Of a DNA stretch of 64,000 bases, positions 43,482 through 52,772 are shown in pieces. Under the pieces are notes generated by a model. It had not been told where the DNA came from. It searched no databases and saw only the letters and a program-made list of their open reading frames with translations. The position numbers were made by a program, and so were the translations under genes. Each line of letters starts with the position of its first letter. The first letter of the stretch is position 1. Source of the stretch: Oceanobacter kriegii DSM 6294 (lineage in GTDB: Bacteria; Pseudomonadota; Gammaproteobacteria; Pseudomonadales; Oceanobacteraceae); the NCBI RefSeq assembly GCF_000422845.1, contig NZ_AUGV01000007.1, positions 1-64,000 on the forward strand, in the 5' to 3' direction.

Positions 43482-44012
43482 ATGAAATACTGCAGCGTTT
43501 GTGCCGGACACATCGAACTGAAAATTCCCGAGGGAGACAGCCGCCCTCGTCACGTTTGCGAACAGTGCGGCACCATTCATTACCAAAACCCGCGCATCGT
43601 GGCGGGCACCCTGCCCACCTATCAAGGCAAAATTCTGCTGTGCAAACGCGCCATTGAACCGCGCATGGGATACTGGACGCTACCCGCTGGTTTTATGGAA
43701 AACGGCGAAAGCACAGAGCAAGCAGCCCTGCGCGAAACCTGGGAAGAAGCGCTGGCCAAGGTGGAAATCCAGCAGTTGTTTAGCATGATCAGTGTGGTTC
43801 ACATCGATCAGGTTCACATCTTCTATACGGCTGTATTACCGACTGCCGAATTCTCCTCTGGCCCTGAAAGTCTGGAAGTGGCTTTGTTCGCTCCCGAAGA
43901 CATTCCATGGGATGAGCTGGCCTTTTCTACGGTAGAAAAAAGCCTGCGTCTGTTTCTGGAAAATCCGACTCCTGCTCGTGTTCATACACTGGAAGTGAAC
44001 CGCAACCGTTGA
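43482..44012 (+). CDS. Nudix hydrolase with N-terminal zinc ribbon
   Basis: 176 aa. The N-terminal zinc ribbon is CSVCAGHI...CEQCGTIHYQNPR (CX2C...CX2C), followed by the Nudix domain: YWTLPAGFMENGESTEQAAL then RETWEEAL. The last Gly of the Nudix consensus is replaced, which is normal in this subfamily, usually annotated as an ADP-ribose pyrophosphatase-like enzyme. The substrate is not proven. It begins 71 bp after the DUF3135 gene. Confidence 0.9.
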   Translation: MKYCSVCAGHIELKIPEGDSRPRHVCEQCGTIHYQNPRIVAGTLPTYQGKILLCKRAIEPRMGYWTLPAGFMENGESTEQAALRETWEEALAKVEIQQLFSMISVVHIDQVHIFYTAVLPTAEFSSGPESLEVALFAPEDIPWDELAFSTVEKSLRLFLENPTPARVHTLEVNRNR

Positions 44013-44048
44013 GTCGGGTGATTCCAATCATTGCCCCGGTATTCAGAT

Positions 44049-44375
44049 TTAAACCGGCAAGTCGTCTTCTGAGACCAGTTTGACGATATCAAATGCCGGC
44101 TCTTCATACGGGTGAGCGGCCTTGAGTGCCGCCACTACTGCACGAATACAGTGGTCAGCCACGACCATTTCGACCCGATATTCATCAACATATTCAAGTG
44201 TTCCCGGCTCACCAATAAACGGATTGGCGGCCGCCCCCGGACGAAACTGACCACGGCCAGGACACTGCCAACAGCAGTGTTCGTAATCTCCAATATTCCC
44301 TGCACCAGCGGCAAACACCGCTTGTTTCACTTCGTCCAGCTGTTGCTGCGGGACGTAAAAGCCCAATTTGTACAT
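44049..44375 (-). CDS. NIF3/YqfO C-terminal-domain protein
   Basis: 108 aa from ATG 44375; the frame extends further but loses similarity. MYKLGFYVPQQQLDEVKQAV, AAGAGNIGDYEHCCWQCPGR, GQFRPGAAANPFIGEPGTLE, VALKAAHPYEEPAFDIV. This is the PII-like insertion domain seen in YqfO/NIF3 proteins, here as a stand-alone protein, as in many gammaproteobacteria. Possibly metal or nucleotide binding; function unknown. Confidence 0.88.
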   Translation of the reverse strand: MYKLGFYVPQQQLDEVKQAVFAAGAGNIGDYEHCCWQCPGRGQFRPGAAANPFIGEPGTLEYVDEYRVEMVVADHCIRAVVAALKAAHPYEEPAFDIVKLVSEDDLPV

Positions 44376-44652
44376 GCTGCTTGCCTTTATTAGTTCACGA
44401 TCCATATCAAGAAAAGCCCTACAAAATACCCGCACAAACGCAAAATAACGAGATTGGTCTAGTGTTAAAGAGGGTTCATTTCTCGGTCTTAAGAAGCCAT
44501 GAGCGCGTTGGCATCGTTTTGCACTGCTCCCTTCAGGCATCCCAGCAGACAAGGAAGAACAACCAAGGCAGAACACAAACAGCATCTCGCCGATTGTTGA
44601 GAACGCCCCGCCGGGCAGGTTTGCAAGCAAACGCATGATTTCCGGGAAACCT

Positions 44653-46248
44653 ATGACCATTCAACAAAAATTGAACACCGCTCTGGCTGGCATTCTGCTG
44701 ATTGTATTGGCGATTGCGGTGACGCAAAGCGTGCATTCCGAGAAACAACTCAGCAATACGCTGGTACATGACTTGTTGCAAGACAAGGCCAGCGGCTATC
44801 TGGACTCCATGAACATGCTGATGATTTCGGGGGCAATCGCCAATCGTGAGCTGCTGCGCGACAAGCTGCTGGCTGACGACGTTATTACCGAAGCCCGTAT
44901 GATTCGGTCGGAAAAAATCGACGCCCTTTACGGCAAGGGAATGGCGCATGAATACCCGGCCGACGAACTCGACCAACGCGCACTGGCAGGCGAAACCGTA
45001 CTACTGGAGTCCAGCAATCCTCAAGGTCGAACCATCACCTACATTGAGCCTATTCGGGCATCGGCTGATTATCGAGGCACGAATTGCCTCGGCTGCCACC
45101 AGGCCAGCGAGGGCGATATTCTGGGCGCAACGCGCATTACCTACTCAATGGCAGGCATCGACGGCCAAATTGAAGGCAATATGTTTCAGCTGATTACCCT
45201 GCAAGGCAGCGTCATGGCCGTTGCCATTGTGGTTTTGTCACTGCTGCTGCGCCAATTGATCGTATCCCCTACCCGCAATATCCAGCAAAAATTGCGCGAC
45301 ATGGAAAACAACTCGGATCTGACGGTGGATTTTACCGCCCGAAGCCGGGACGAGATTGGTGATACCGCCAGTTCGCTGAACAACATGGTGAAGCGCTTTG
45401 CGCAATCGTTGTCCGAGGTAGTTAGCTCCGCCAATCAGGTTGAACACAGCGCCAGTGAAATCAGCAGTTCATCAAGTAAGGCACGGCAAGCGGCAGAGAC
45501 TCAACGCAATGAGTCACGTCAGTTGCTGCAAGGCATCGATGACCTGATGGCCAGCACCAGCCATGTGACGGACAACGCTCGCGAGAGCACAGAGTCAGCG
45601 CGTTTGGCCCGGGATGTCGCTAATGCAGGCATGGAAAAAACCTCACTGGCTGTGGATCACATCAGCGCCATGAACGGTGCCATTCAGGAAACTGCCAACG
45701 TTATTGGCACATTGGATGAGCGCAGTAGCAACGTTGGCAGCGTACTCGGCGTGATCAAGGAAATTGCCGAGCAAACCAATCTGCTGGCGCTCAATGCCGC
45801 CATTGAGGCCGCACGCGCAGGAGAATCCGGCCGCGGCTTTGCCGTTGTCGCCGACGAAGTGCGCACGCTGTCGCAGCGCACCCATGATTCCGCCCGTGAA
45901 ATCGAAAACATGATTGGCCAATTGCAATCCGAAGCCCGCAACGCCGTTGGTTCCATGAACACCGCCCGAGAAACCGCCGAAGAAGGTGTGTCACGCATTC
46001 GTGATGCCGCCGAAGCGCTAAACCACATGATTTCCAAAATGGACCGCATGACCGAGCTGAGTCAGGCAACGCTATCCAGCATGGAGCAGCAGCTGGCGGT
46101 AGGCAGCCAGGTATCGGATGGCATTCACCGCATCAACAATGAATCTGTGGCCAGCGTCAGCAGTGCCGAAGCCACCAACAAAATTGCCGATGAATTATTG
46201 GGGCTGTCGCAGCGACTGGGCAGCTTGGTCAGACAGTTCCGACTCTGA
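44653..46248 (+). CDS. Methyl-accepting chemotaxis protein with haem-c-type motif
   Basis: 531 aa. TM1 is at about 11-27, then a periplasmic sensor of about 155 residues, TM2 about 183-200, HAMP, and the signalling domain with hairpin tip [40 protein letters not shown]. The sensor contains CLGCH (145-149), a CxxCH haem-c attachment motif, which suggests redox, oxygen or NO sensing. Start ATG 44653 has GGGA upstream; ATG 44635 is an alternative. The 3' end overlaps the convergent YkgJ gene by 54 bp. Confidence 0.92.
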   Translation: MTIQQKLNTALAGILLIVLAIAVTQSVHSEKQLSNTLVHDLLQDKASGYLDSMNMLMISGAIANRELLRDKLLADDVITEARMIRSEKIDALYGKGMAHEYPADELDQRALAGETVLLESSNPQGRTITYIEPIRASADYRGTNCLGCHQASEGDILGATRITYSMAGIDGQIEGNMFQLITLQGSVMAVAIVVLSLLLRQLIVSPTRNIQQKLRDMENNSDLTVDFTARSRDEIGDTASSLNNMVKRFAQSLSEVVSSANQVEHSASEISSSSSKARQAAETQRNESRQLLQGIDDLMASTSHVTDNARESTESARLARDVANAGMEKTSLAVDHISAMNGAIQETANVIGTLDERSSNVGSVLGVIKEIAEQTNLLALNAAIEAARAGESGRGFAVVADEVRTLSQRTHDSAREIENMIGQLQSEARNAVGSMNTARETAEEGVSRIRDAAEALNHMISKMDRMTELSQATLSSMEQQLAVGSQVSDGIHRINNESVASVSSAEATNKIADELLGLSQRLGSLVRQFRL

Positions 46249-46503
46249 GGCATCGCCAGTCACTTGCTCAAGAAAGATCAGATTGTCAAACGCCTGCTGA
46301 TCGGTTGTGCCGCAAATATCGACTTCGGCGGTGAACTTGCCACACACCGCAGGTCGCTCCGGCTGACCAAATAGCTGGCATAAATTGTCGTCCGAAAGCT
46401 GCACGCAGCGCACACCCGCCGGTTTGCCTCTGGGCATGCCGGGAATGGCTGAGGTGATGGATGGGGCGATACAACAGGCTCCGCAGCCTAATCGACATTC
46501 CAC
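46195..46503 (-). CDS. YkgJ family cysteine cluster protein
   Basis: 102 aa. Cys pattern [16 protein letters not shown]...CVQL...[17 protein letters not shown] matches the YkgJ/UPF0153 zinc- or iron-chelating cluster family. Conserved [12 protein letters not shown] is present. Function unknown; relatives are linked to metal cofactor handling. The C-terminus overlaps the end of the chemoreceptor gene on the opposite strand. Confidence 0.9.
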   Translation of the reverse strand: MECRLGCGACCIAPSITSAIPGMPRGKPAGVRCVQLSDDNLCQLFGQPERPAVCGKFTAEVDICGTTDQQAFDNLIFLEQVTGDASESELSDQAAQSLRQPQ

Positions 46504-46654
46504 GGATAGATCTCATGTAATTGGGTCCTTAAATTGAAACATAGCGAACCACGACAAAATACTGGATATAAGGCCAGTTATTCCTTCAAAATCCCTTGAA
46601 CGCCACTCGCCACTGGTTTAGCCTTCCTGAAAATTTTCAGCAAGGATGTCCGTC

Positions 46655-47221
46655 ATGAAGACGACCCTCTGGTCTGCCTCTGTGATTCTGGCTCTTATGA
46701 GCTCTGGCCAGGCCATTGCCGACTCGGCCAAACAGGATGACTACACCAACTTCCGGGTTGGCATCAGTTCAACCACTCTGGATGTCTCTCCGGGTGCCAG
46801 CTATATGCCGGAATCCGGTGATCAGGGCATGGGTATTTTTGCTGAGTTTCCCCAAAGCGAACACGCCGCCTCACGTTTCATCATTTACCGCATGCATCAG
46901 GACGGCAAAGACGTGACCGGTTTTGAAACCCAATTGATGTGGGGTTGGGGACTGGCTTCTGAAGGCTTCCGACTGTACACCGGCCCGGCCTGGCATCGGG
47001 AGAAAATCCTGATTGATCGCGGCACCAGCAAGCACACTGGTGTATTTAACGGCTGGGGCTGGCAAGTTGGTACCGGTGTTCAATGGGGTCCAATCACTCT
47101 GGATATTGCCGGCACCTACCGTGACGACCAGGACTACCGCAATGAAAATCGCCGCGGTGGTGCGTCGGGCAAACGCCCGGATGTTTGGCTCACCAACGCT
47201 ATGATCAGTTACCGATTCTGA
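46655..47221 (+). CDS. Small outer-membrane beta-barrel protein, unknown function
   Basis: 188 aa. Signal peptide MKTTLWSASVILALMSSGQA then IADS. The mature part alternates polar and hydrophobic residues in amphipathic strands (FRVGISSTTLDVS, ASRFIIYRMHQ, FETQLMWGWGLAS, FRLYTGPAWHRE, WGWQVGTGVQWG, ITLDIAGTYRDD) and ends NAMISYRF. The terminal Phe is the usual BAM-recognised signature. About eight strands are likely. I do not recognise a specific family; PagL/OmpW-like barrels are the nearest structural idea. A small gene follows after 12 bp. Confidence 0.75.
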   Translation: MKTTLWSASVILALMSSGQAIADSAKQDDYTNFRVGISSTTLDVSPGASYMPESGDQGMGIFAEFPQSEHAASRFIIYRMHQDGKDVTGFETQLMWGWGLASEGFRLYTGPAWHREKILIDRGTSKHTGVFNGWGWQVGTGVQWGPITLDIAGTYRDDQDYRNENRRGGASGKRPDVWLTNAMISYRF

Positions 47222-47233
47222 GACGGAAAGACC

Positions 47234-47386
47234 ATGACCAATGCAGTAACCGTACGATACATGTCTCGCTCTGAGCTGGAGAGTCTGATGTACAGCCTTA
47301 CCGCCAGCGCCGATAACGAGCAAGCCCAGCTGTTTGAAGCCATTGCCCGTCGCTTGCTGGAAATCATGGAAGAAGAACGACGCTAG
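47234..47386 (+). CDS. 50-residue helical protein downstream of the barrel gene
   Basis: 50 aa: begins MTNAVTVRYMSRSELESLMY and ends FEAIARRLLEIMEEERR. GGAAAG precedes the ATG, 12 bp after the barrel gene stop. It is predicted to be mostly helical and charged. The stop codon sits in the loop of a perfect 11-bp stem that probably terminates the two-gene operon. No family recognised. Confidence 0.6.
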   Translation: MTNAVTVRYMSRSELESLMYSLTASADNEQAQLFEAIARRLLEIMEEERR

Positions 47387-47396
47387 TCGTTCTTCT
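47371..47396 (+). terminator. Hairpin terminator overlapping the small gene's stop codon
   Basis: AGAAGAACGAC-GCTA-GTCGTTCTTCT: 11 perfect base pairs with a T-rich 3' arm. The TAG of the 50-aa gene (47384-47386) starts in the loop. Confidence 0.65.
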
Positions 47397-47498
47397 CGCC
47401 TTCCTGCAGTTCACCCCACCCCGTCAGTCCGTTGTTGCTGTAGGAATACAGATAACTGACCAGACTGCCCTTTCTCTCTGCTACCGATTTTTCACGCC

Positions 47499-48167
47499 AT
47501 GTCCGTTACATCCGAACACGCCATTGAACTGCTGTACCAACATCTGGAGTGGCTGGCCATCAATAAGCCCGTAGGTATTGGTATGCACAGCGAAGATGGC
47601 GTGGCAGGACTGGTGGTTCAGTGCGAACAACAGTTCCTGCAGAAGCTGTGGCCGGTGCATCGCCTCGACAAGGTAACCTCTGGCATTTTATTGCTGGCAC
47701 GCAGTGCAGAAGCTGCCGCCAAGCTGGGGCAGCTGTTCGAGCAGCACCAGATTCAGAAGTACTATCTCGCCAAAGCCTCCGGCAAGCCTGCCAAAAAGCA
47801 GGGGCTGATCAAGGGCGATATGGTCAAAACCCGCAATGGTTGCTGGAAACTGACCCGCAGCCAGGAGAATCCGGCCGTGACCCGCTTTGTCAGTCATTTT
47901 GACGAAAGCTCGGGTCAACGGGGCTATTTATTGGCGCCCAAAACCGGCCGCACTCATCAATTACGCGTAGCACTCAAAAGTCTGGGCACAGCCATAGACG
48001 GCGATACACGCTACAAAGGCGCGCCCGCAAGCCGAACGTTCTTGCACGCCTATGCGGTTGTGTTTGAGTACAACGGCGCCCCCCATCGTCTGCTATGTGC
48101 TCCTTCCGAAACCGAACACTGGCCTGCTCTACCCGACGCTTGGCAAAGTCCCTGGAACCTTCTGTAG
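47499..48167 (+). CDS. RluA-family pseudouridine synthase (TIGR01621 type)
   Basis: 222 aa, single catalytic domain without S4: WLAINKPVGIGMHSEDGVAG, WPVHRLDKVTSGILLLARSA (catalytic Asp in HRLDK), KYYLAKASGKPAKKQGLIKG, APKTGRTHQLRVALKSLGTA, GDTRYKG. It isomerises uridine in an unidentified RNA; the short form matches the uncharacterised TIGR01621 subgroup rather than RluA, RluC or RluD. Convergent with pap, whose stop is 6 bp away. Confidence 0.88.
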   Translation: MSVTSEHAIELLYQHLEWLAINKPVGIGMHSEDGVAGLVVQCEQQFLQKLWPVHRLDKVTSGILLLARSAEAAAKLGQLFEQHQIQKYYLAKASGKPAKKQGLIKGDMVKTRNGCWKLTRSQENPAVTRFVSHFDESSGQRGYLLAPKTGRTHQLRVALKSLGTAIDGDTRYKGAPASRTFLHAYAVVFEYNGAPHRLLCAPSETEHWPALPDAWQSPWNLL

Positions 48168-48173
48168 CGCGAG

Positions 48174-49703
48174 TTAGTTGTCTTCGTTTTTGAGCCTCTG
48201 CTGCAGGCTTTCGCAAAGTTGTTTTAGCACCCGAATCCGAGCAAAACGCTTGTTGTTGGCAGCAATCAAATGCCATGGAGCCAATTCGGTACTGGTACGC
48301 TCGACCATTTCATTCACTGCGGTTTCGTAATCGGTCCCACGCTCGCGGTTGCGATAGTCTTCGTCGGTGATCTTGTGGCGCTTGTAGCTCACTTTTTCGC
48401 GTTCTTTAAAGCGTTTCAGTTGCTCGTCCGGATCAATGTGCAGCCAGAATTTACTCACCAGCGTACCGTGTTCAACCAGCTGGGATTCAAAATCATTAAT
48501 TTCACTGAACGCTCTTTGCCATTCCGCCTGACTGGCAAAGCCTTCTACCCGCTCAACCAATACCCGGCCATACCAGCTGCGATCGTAAATGGTCACCTTG
48601 CCATCACGGGGCAAATGACGCCAAAAACGCCACAAATAATGATGATCCCGTTCTTCATCCGTTGGTGCTGCGATGGGAATGACCTGGTAGTTACGGGCAT
48701 CCAGCGCCGGAATCACCCTGCGTATCACGCCACCTTTGCCAGCCGCATCCCAGCCTTCCAGCACAATCACCATGGATACCGCTTGCCGCTGGGCTTCTCT
48801 GGCGAGCACCGCCAGCTTGCCTTGCCAAAATTCGAGCTGTTGCTGGTACTCGTCTTTCGACAACGACTGGCTCAGGTCGAGGCTGCCCAGCAAGGTACGT
48901 GGGCGATGAATATGTGGTATCGAATCCGAATGGCTGCTGCCTTCGCCGTCGCCCGAATCTTTTTCACTGTGATGCTTGCCAGAAGAACGGCCGTAATGCT
49001 CCAAGTGGTGCTGAATCCGTTGCAGAATGTGCATGCCGACGGTGAAATTACGATAATTGGCATCGCCACTTTCAACCACGACCCATGGCGCTACGTCAGT
49101 ACTGGTTTGCCGCAAGGTATGCTCGGCAATGCCGCGAAACGTCTTGTACAGATTCAAATGCTCGCGATCTTTATCCGTCACCCGCCAACGGGTAAGAGGA
49201 TCGGCAGCCAGTGCTTCCAGTCGGGCTTTTTGCTGATCATGCGACAGGTGCAACCAGAGCTTGATTACCAATGCGCCATCGGCAATCAACGTCCGTTCGA
49301 ACAAACGTATCCGTATCAACTCGGCGTCCAGGCCGGCATCGCCAGTTATTCCAGCAACTCTACGGGCAATCGGGTCGCTGTACCAGGAGCCCACATAGAG
49401 CCCAATCCGGCCCTTGGCGGGCAATTTTCGCCAGAAGCGCCAGTAATCCGGACGTTCTCGCTCGTCCTGGGTTTTATCTCCAAACGCAAAGGTGCGCATC
49501 AGCCTTGGGTCCATCCACTCATTGAGTTTATTGACCATGTCACCTTTGCCCGAGCCGTCACTTCCGGAAATCAGAACAACGACGGGGAACGGCGCGTCTT
49601 TTAATGCTTGCTGCATTTCCAGCAAACGCGTTCGCAATACCGGCACTTCCCTGGCGTACTCATCGTCACCCAGACTCTGGCCAAGCTCTGCTATTTCAAA
49701 CAT
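48174..49703 (-). CDS. pap: Polyphosphate:AMP phosphotransferase (two-domain PPK2)
   Basis: 509 aa from ATG 49703 (AAGGAA upstream). Two tandem PPK2 domains: an N-terminal one with VLISGSDGSGKGDMVNKLNE and YWRFWRKLPAKGRIGLYVGS; a C-terminal one with VIVLEGWDAAGKGGVIRRVI, HYLWRFWRHLPRDGKVTIYD and RSWYGRVLVERVEG. Class II PPK2 enzymes phosphorylate AMP to ADP using polyphosphate. An acidic/His/Ser-rich linker separates the domains (about 245-275). It links polyphosphate stores to adenylate energy charge. Confidence 0.95.
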   Translation of the reverse strand: MFEIAELGQSLGDDEYAREVPVLRTRLLEMQQALKDAPFPVVVLISGSDGSGKGDMVNKLNEWMDPRLMRTFAFGDKTQDERERPDYWRFWRKLPAKGRIGLYVGSWYSDPIARRVAGITGDAGLDAELIRIRLFERTLIADGALVIKLWLHLSHDQQKARLEALAADPLTRWRVTDKDREHLNLYKTFRGIAEHTLRQTSTDVAPWVVVESGDANYRNFTVGMHILQRIQHHLEHYGRSSGKHHSEKDSGDGEGSSHSDSIPHIHRPRTLLGSLDLSQSLSKDEYQQQLEFWQGKLAVLAREAQRQAVSMVIVLEGWDAAGKGGVIRRVIPALDARNYQVIPIAAPTDEERDHHYLWRFWRHLPRDGKVTIYDRSWYGRVLVERVEGFASQAEWQRAFSEINDFESQLVEHGTLVSKFWLHIDPDEQLKRFKEREKVSYKRHKITDEDYRNRERGTDYETAVNEMVERTSTELAPWHLIAANNKRFARIRVLKQLCESLQQRLKNEDN

Positions 49704-49829
49704 TGGAAATTCCTTTTCAGCAAGACGGGGTTTTAGCCACCTCCCATTCATCCTCGCTCATGGCATACGGGGTGTCATTGACTAGTCTCTATATAACGTC
49801 CGAACTCAGGCTGCAGCAGGCTCGTGCCC

Positions 49830-52106
49830 ATGACACTTAAATCCCGATTGATATTGGCCATGCTGGCCATCATCGCCACCACCATTGTAACCATAGGTCT
49901 GGTGGTCAATAACACGGCCTCATCCAGTACTCATAAAGCACTGGAGCAGCTTGCTTACGATACGCTGCAATCCACATTGGAAGCCAAGAAAAGCCATGTT
50001 GAAGAGTACCTGTCGACACTTCGCAATCAGGTAGAAGTGCTGTCGCAGGATCAGAACACCTTTGCGGCCAGTCATGTCTTTTTGAGCGGTGTGGAGGAAT
50101 ACCCACTGACCAGTTCGCTGACGGAAGATATGAAGCAGCAGGTGCGAGATTACTACCAAACGCATTTCGCCGGCCCTTACCAACAGCAAACCGGCCAGGC
50201 TGCCCCGACCGCCGAGCAGTACTTTAGCAACTTCGACGACGCCAGCTGGTTGCTGCAATATCACTATATCGCCAACAACCCCAATGATGTGGGCGACAAG
50301 CGTTTACTGGAGACCCAAACAGCCGATAGCAACTCCCCCTACAGTGCCAATCATGCCTCGTACCACCGCAGCTTTTTGCAATACGCAGAAAAATTTGGCT
50401 TTGGGGATGTTTACCTGATTGGTGCCGATGGAAAGGTAAACTACTCACTCAACAAGGGGTTTGAGCTCGGTACCAATCTCAAAACCGGCGCCTTTGCTGA
50501 TACCGGTTTGGCCCGAGCCTTTGAACGCGCCAGCCAGGCGACAGACTCCAACGTCATTATCGAAGACGTATCCTTGTTCCCGCCGCTTATGAATGCGCCC
50601 GAAGCGTTTATGGCGGTACCGTTGTTCAAGTTCAAACGCTTACGCGGCGTATTTGTGGTGCAGTTTCCGATCGACAATATCGACCAGATCATGACCAATG
50701 GCGGCCAATGGGAAAAAATCGGTTTGGGTAAAACCGGTGAATCTTACCTGGTGGGCCCGGATGAAACCCTGCGCAGCACCAGTCGTGCCCTGTCTGGCAC
50801 TCACCAGGGTGACAGCAAATCTCACGCAGGGATTGGTCAGCAGGTGATGTCTACACCATCTGTTGATCTGGCACTGCAAGGCCAGCATGGTACGGGATTG
50901 GTGGTCCATGACGGAAAAAACTGGCTGTCCAGCTATTCGCCAATCGCCATTGAAGGGCTGGATTGGGTCATTATCGCCGAAATCAGTCAGACCGAAGCGC
51001 TGGCCAGTGCCGATCATCTGGCCGCCAGCCTGACCAATAACATTCTGGTGATTTCCCTGATCATCCTGCCTCTGGCCGCCGCCGTGATCGTGCTGATTGC
51101 CGGGTTTATTTTCAAGCCGTTGCAAAACATCACCACCAATATGAAAGATATTGCTTCTGGCAGTGGCACGCTGAAAGTCCGCTTACCGGAGGATGGCAAG
51201 GATGAAATTGCCCAGCTGGCCGGGCAATTCAATGTGTTCGTGTCGAAGATAGACAAAGTGGTACAGCAGGTAGCCTCTACCGCTGACGAGCTGATTGTAC
51301 AGAGTCGCGAAATGACCAAGGTGAGCGACACCAGCAAACAGACCACCAACGAACAAAGCCGTCGCATCAGCGAAGTGGTTGGCGCTATTCATGATATCTC
51401 CAGCAACGTGGATCGTAATTCCGAATACGCCGCCTCCACCACCAAGGTCGCGCTGCAAGCGAGTGATATTTCCCGTCAGGGCCAAACGCTCACCGTCGAC
51501 ACCGTCAGTGTGATTCGAGGGGTTGCCGAAGAAGTCACCAATACCTCTGGCTTGCTTTCCAACGTTGAGAACGACGTACAGAACATTGTCACCGTGCTGG
51601 CCGTCATTGAAGATATTTCCAACCAAACCAACCTGTTGGCTTTGAATGCGGCGATTGAGGCTGCCAGAGCCGGTGAAAACGGTCGTGGCTTTGCGGTGGT
51701 GGCAGATGAGGTACGAAACCTGTCACAACGTATTCAGAAAGAGACCCACACCATTGCCGAAACCATCGAAGCCTTGCAAAGCGGCACTCAGACAGCGGTC
51801 AGCACCATGATCAGCAGTGCCGAGCGCACCCATGATTGTGTGGCAAAAACCACAGAGGCCGGTGAGCAATTGGCTTCCGTGGTGAGCATCAGTGAAGAGA
51901 TTACCCGTATGAACGGATCGATTGCGGAAACCGCCAGCAATCAGAAAAACCTGATCCATTCCGTCAGCGACAACATTGAGCAGGTTAATCAGATGGCTCG
52001 CCAGACCGCGGCGTCTACAGAAGACCTGGATGCTATTGGTAATCGGATTTCAGGGCTGGCCAATCAGCTGGATACCCTGATCGAACAATTCAATCGCCAA
52101 GCCTGA
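49830..52106 (+). CDS. Methyl-accepting chemotaxis protein with large periplasmic sensor
   Basis: 758 aa. TM1 at about 7-28, a ~380-residue periplasmic region typical of double-Cache receptors ([34 protein letters not shown]-like [35 protein letters not shown]), TM2 near 408-430, HAMP, and a signalling domain with the tip [40 protein letters not shown]. The ligand is unknown. Start ATG 49830; ATG 49824 is two codons upstream. Monocistronic. Confidence 0.93.
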   Translation: MTLKSRLILAMLAIIATTIVTIGLVVNNTASSSTHKALEQLAYDTLQSTLEAKKSHVEEYLSTLRNQVEVLSQDQNTFAASHVFLSGVEEYPLTSSLTEDMKQQVRDYYQTHFAGPYQQQTGQAAPTAEQYFSNFDDASWLLQYHYIANNPNDVGDKRLLETQTADSNSPYSANHASYHRSFLQYAEKFGFGDVYLIGADGKVNYSLNKGFELGTNLKTGAFADTGLARAFERASQATDSNVIIEDVSLFPPLMNAPEAFMAVPLFKFKRLRGVFVVQFPIDNIDQIMTNGGQWEKIGLGKTGESYLVGPDETLRSTSRALSGTHQGDSKSHAGIGQQVMSTPSVDLALQGQHGTGLVVHDGKNWLSSYSPIAIEGLDWVIIAEISQTEALASADHLAASLTNNILVISLIILPLAAAVIVLIAGFIFKPLQNITTNMKDIASGSGTLKVRLPEDGKDEIAQLAGQFNVFVSKIDKVVQQVASTADELIVQSREMTKVSDTSKQTTNEQSRRISEVVGAIHDISSNVDRNSEYAASTTKVALQASDISRQGQTLTVDTVSVIRGVAEEVTNTSGLLSNVENDVQNIVTVLAVIEDISNQTNLLALNAAIEAARAGENGRGFAVVADEVRNLSQRIQKETHTIAETIEALQSGTQTAVSTMISSAERTHDCVAKTTEAGEQLASVVSISEEITRMNGSIAETASNQKNLIHSVSDNIEQVNQMARQTAASTEDLDAIGNRISGLANQLDTLIEQFNRQA

Positions 52107-52148
52107 CCTGATCGGCCCTGTCGACCAGAGGGGAATTAACGAGCAGCG

Positions 52149-52185
52149 GCCCCGGCTATGTGTCAGAACAGTCTGACGCCGGGGC
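52149..52185. other. Long GC-rich hairpin between the chemoreceptor and grxA genes
   Basis: GCCCCGGC and GCCGGGGC pair outside; GTCAGA and TCTGAC pair inside. There is no T-run. It lies between the 3' ends of convergent genes and may be a terminator lacking a U-tract, or a REP-like element. Confidence 0.55.
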
Positions 52186-52219
52186 TGCCGTCGATTCCAG
52201 GGTGCGGAATTTGGTGATA

Positions 52220-52456
52220 TCAGCGGCCGTTTACCATGGCAGCGAATTCGGTATAGCCACCGACGTGCTTCTGGCCAACGAAAATTTGCGGCACGGTATG
52301 CACTGGCTTACCGATGGTCTGCTCCAGATCGGCTTTGCTGATTCCTTCGTCAATGATGTCGATGTATTTGAAGTCGAAATCTTTCAGTTCGCAGAGTTCC
52401 TTGGCGCGACGGCAGTAACCACAACCCTGACGGCCAAAAATAGTAACGCGTTGCAT
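52220..52456 (-). CDS. grxA: Glutaredoxin GrxA
   Basis: 78 aa. RVTIFGRQGCGYCRRAKELC with the dithiol active site CGYC, then VHTVPQIFVGQKHVGGYTEF with the cis-Pro (TVP) and GG glutathione site. It reduces disulfides and ribonucleotide reductase with glutathione. GGAG lies 9 bp upstream of the ATG. Confidence 0.93.
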   Translation of the reverse strand: MQRVTIFGRQGCGYCRRAKELCELKDFDFKYIDIIDEGISKADLEQTIGKPVHTVPQIFVGQKHVGGYTEFAAMVNGR

Positions 52457-52772
52457 GTCATGTCACTCCTGCAGTTCAGCAGCGATACAGGTTTGACTTC
52501 CTGCGTCGCTAAATAGGTTCTTTGAAACACTGTTCAAGTTGTCGATAGATTAAATCTTGATTTTTGATCTGTTAAATCAGAATTGGCTATTAATGCCATA
52601 GCTTCTGCGTCACGCCCTTCAGGCAATTAAACTTACAAACCGCCTCTATCTATACGGCCTGCGGGTGTTGAGCTGAACTTAATCATATTCTATAGTGGTT
52701 ATGTAGTTATTTAATCTTTAAAAGATTACCTAATAACCCCTTACGTTCAGCGCACACAAAACCGAGGCGTTC
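52457..52772. other. A/T-rich regulatory region upstream of the RND genes
   Basis: 316 bp without a gene between divergent grxA and the RND operon. Inside are TGATTT...AAATCA (52558-52579) and a perfect palindrome at 52712-52728. It presumably holds both promoters. Confidence 0.55.
52712..52728. promoter_or_regulatory. 17-bp palindrome, candidate operator of the RND operon
   Basis: TAATCTTTAAAAGATTA: 8-bp perfect arms around a central A, 44 bp before the membrane-fusion gene start. Symmetry and position fit a dimeric repressor site; no regulator gene is adjacent. Confidence 0.55.

Noticed and set aside
48270-49604. 444-codon open frame opposite pap
   Set aside because: Antisense to a clear two-domain PPK2 enzyme; no protein features.
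49778-49796. Promoter TTGACT...TATATA before the second chemoreceptor gene
   Set aside because: The two boxes are only about 6 bp apart, so they cannot form one sigma-70 promoter.
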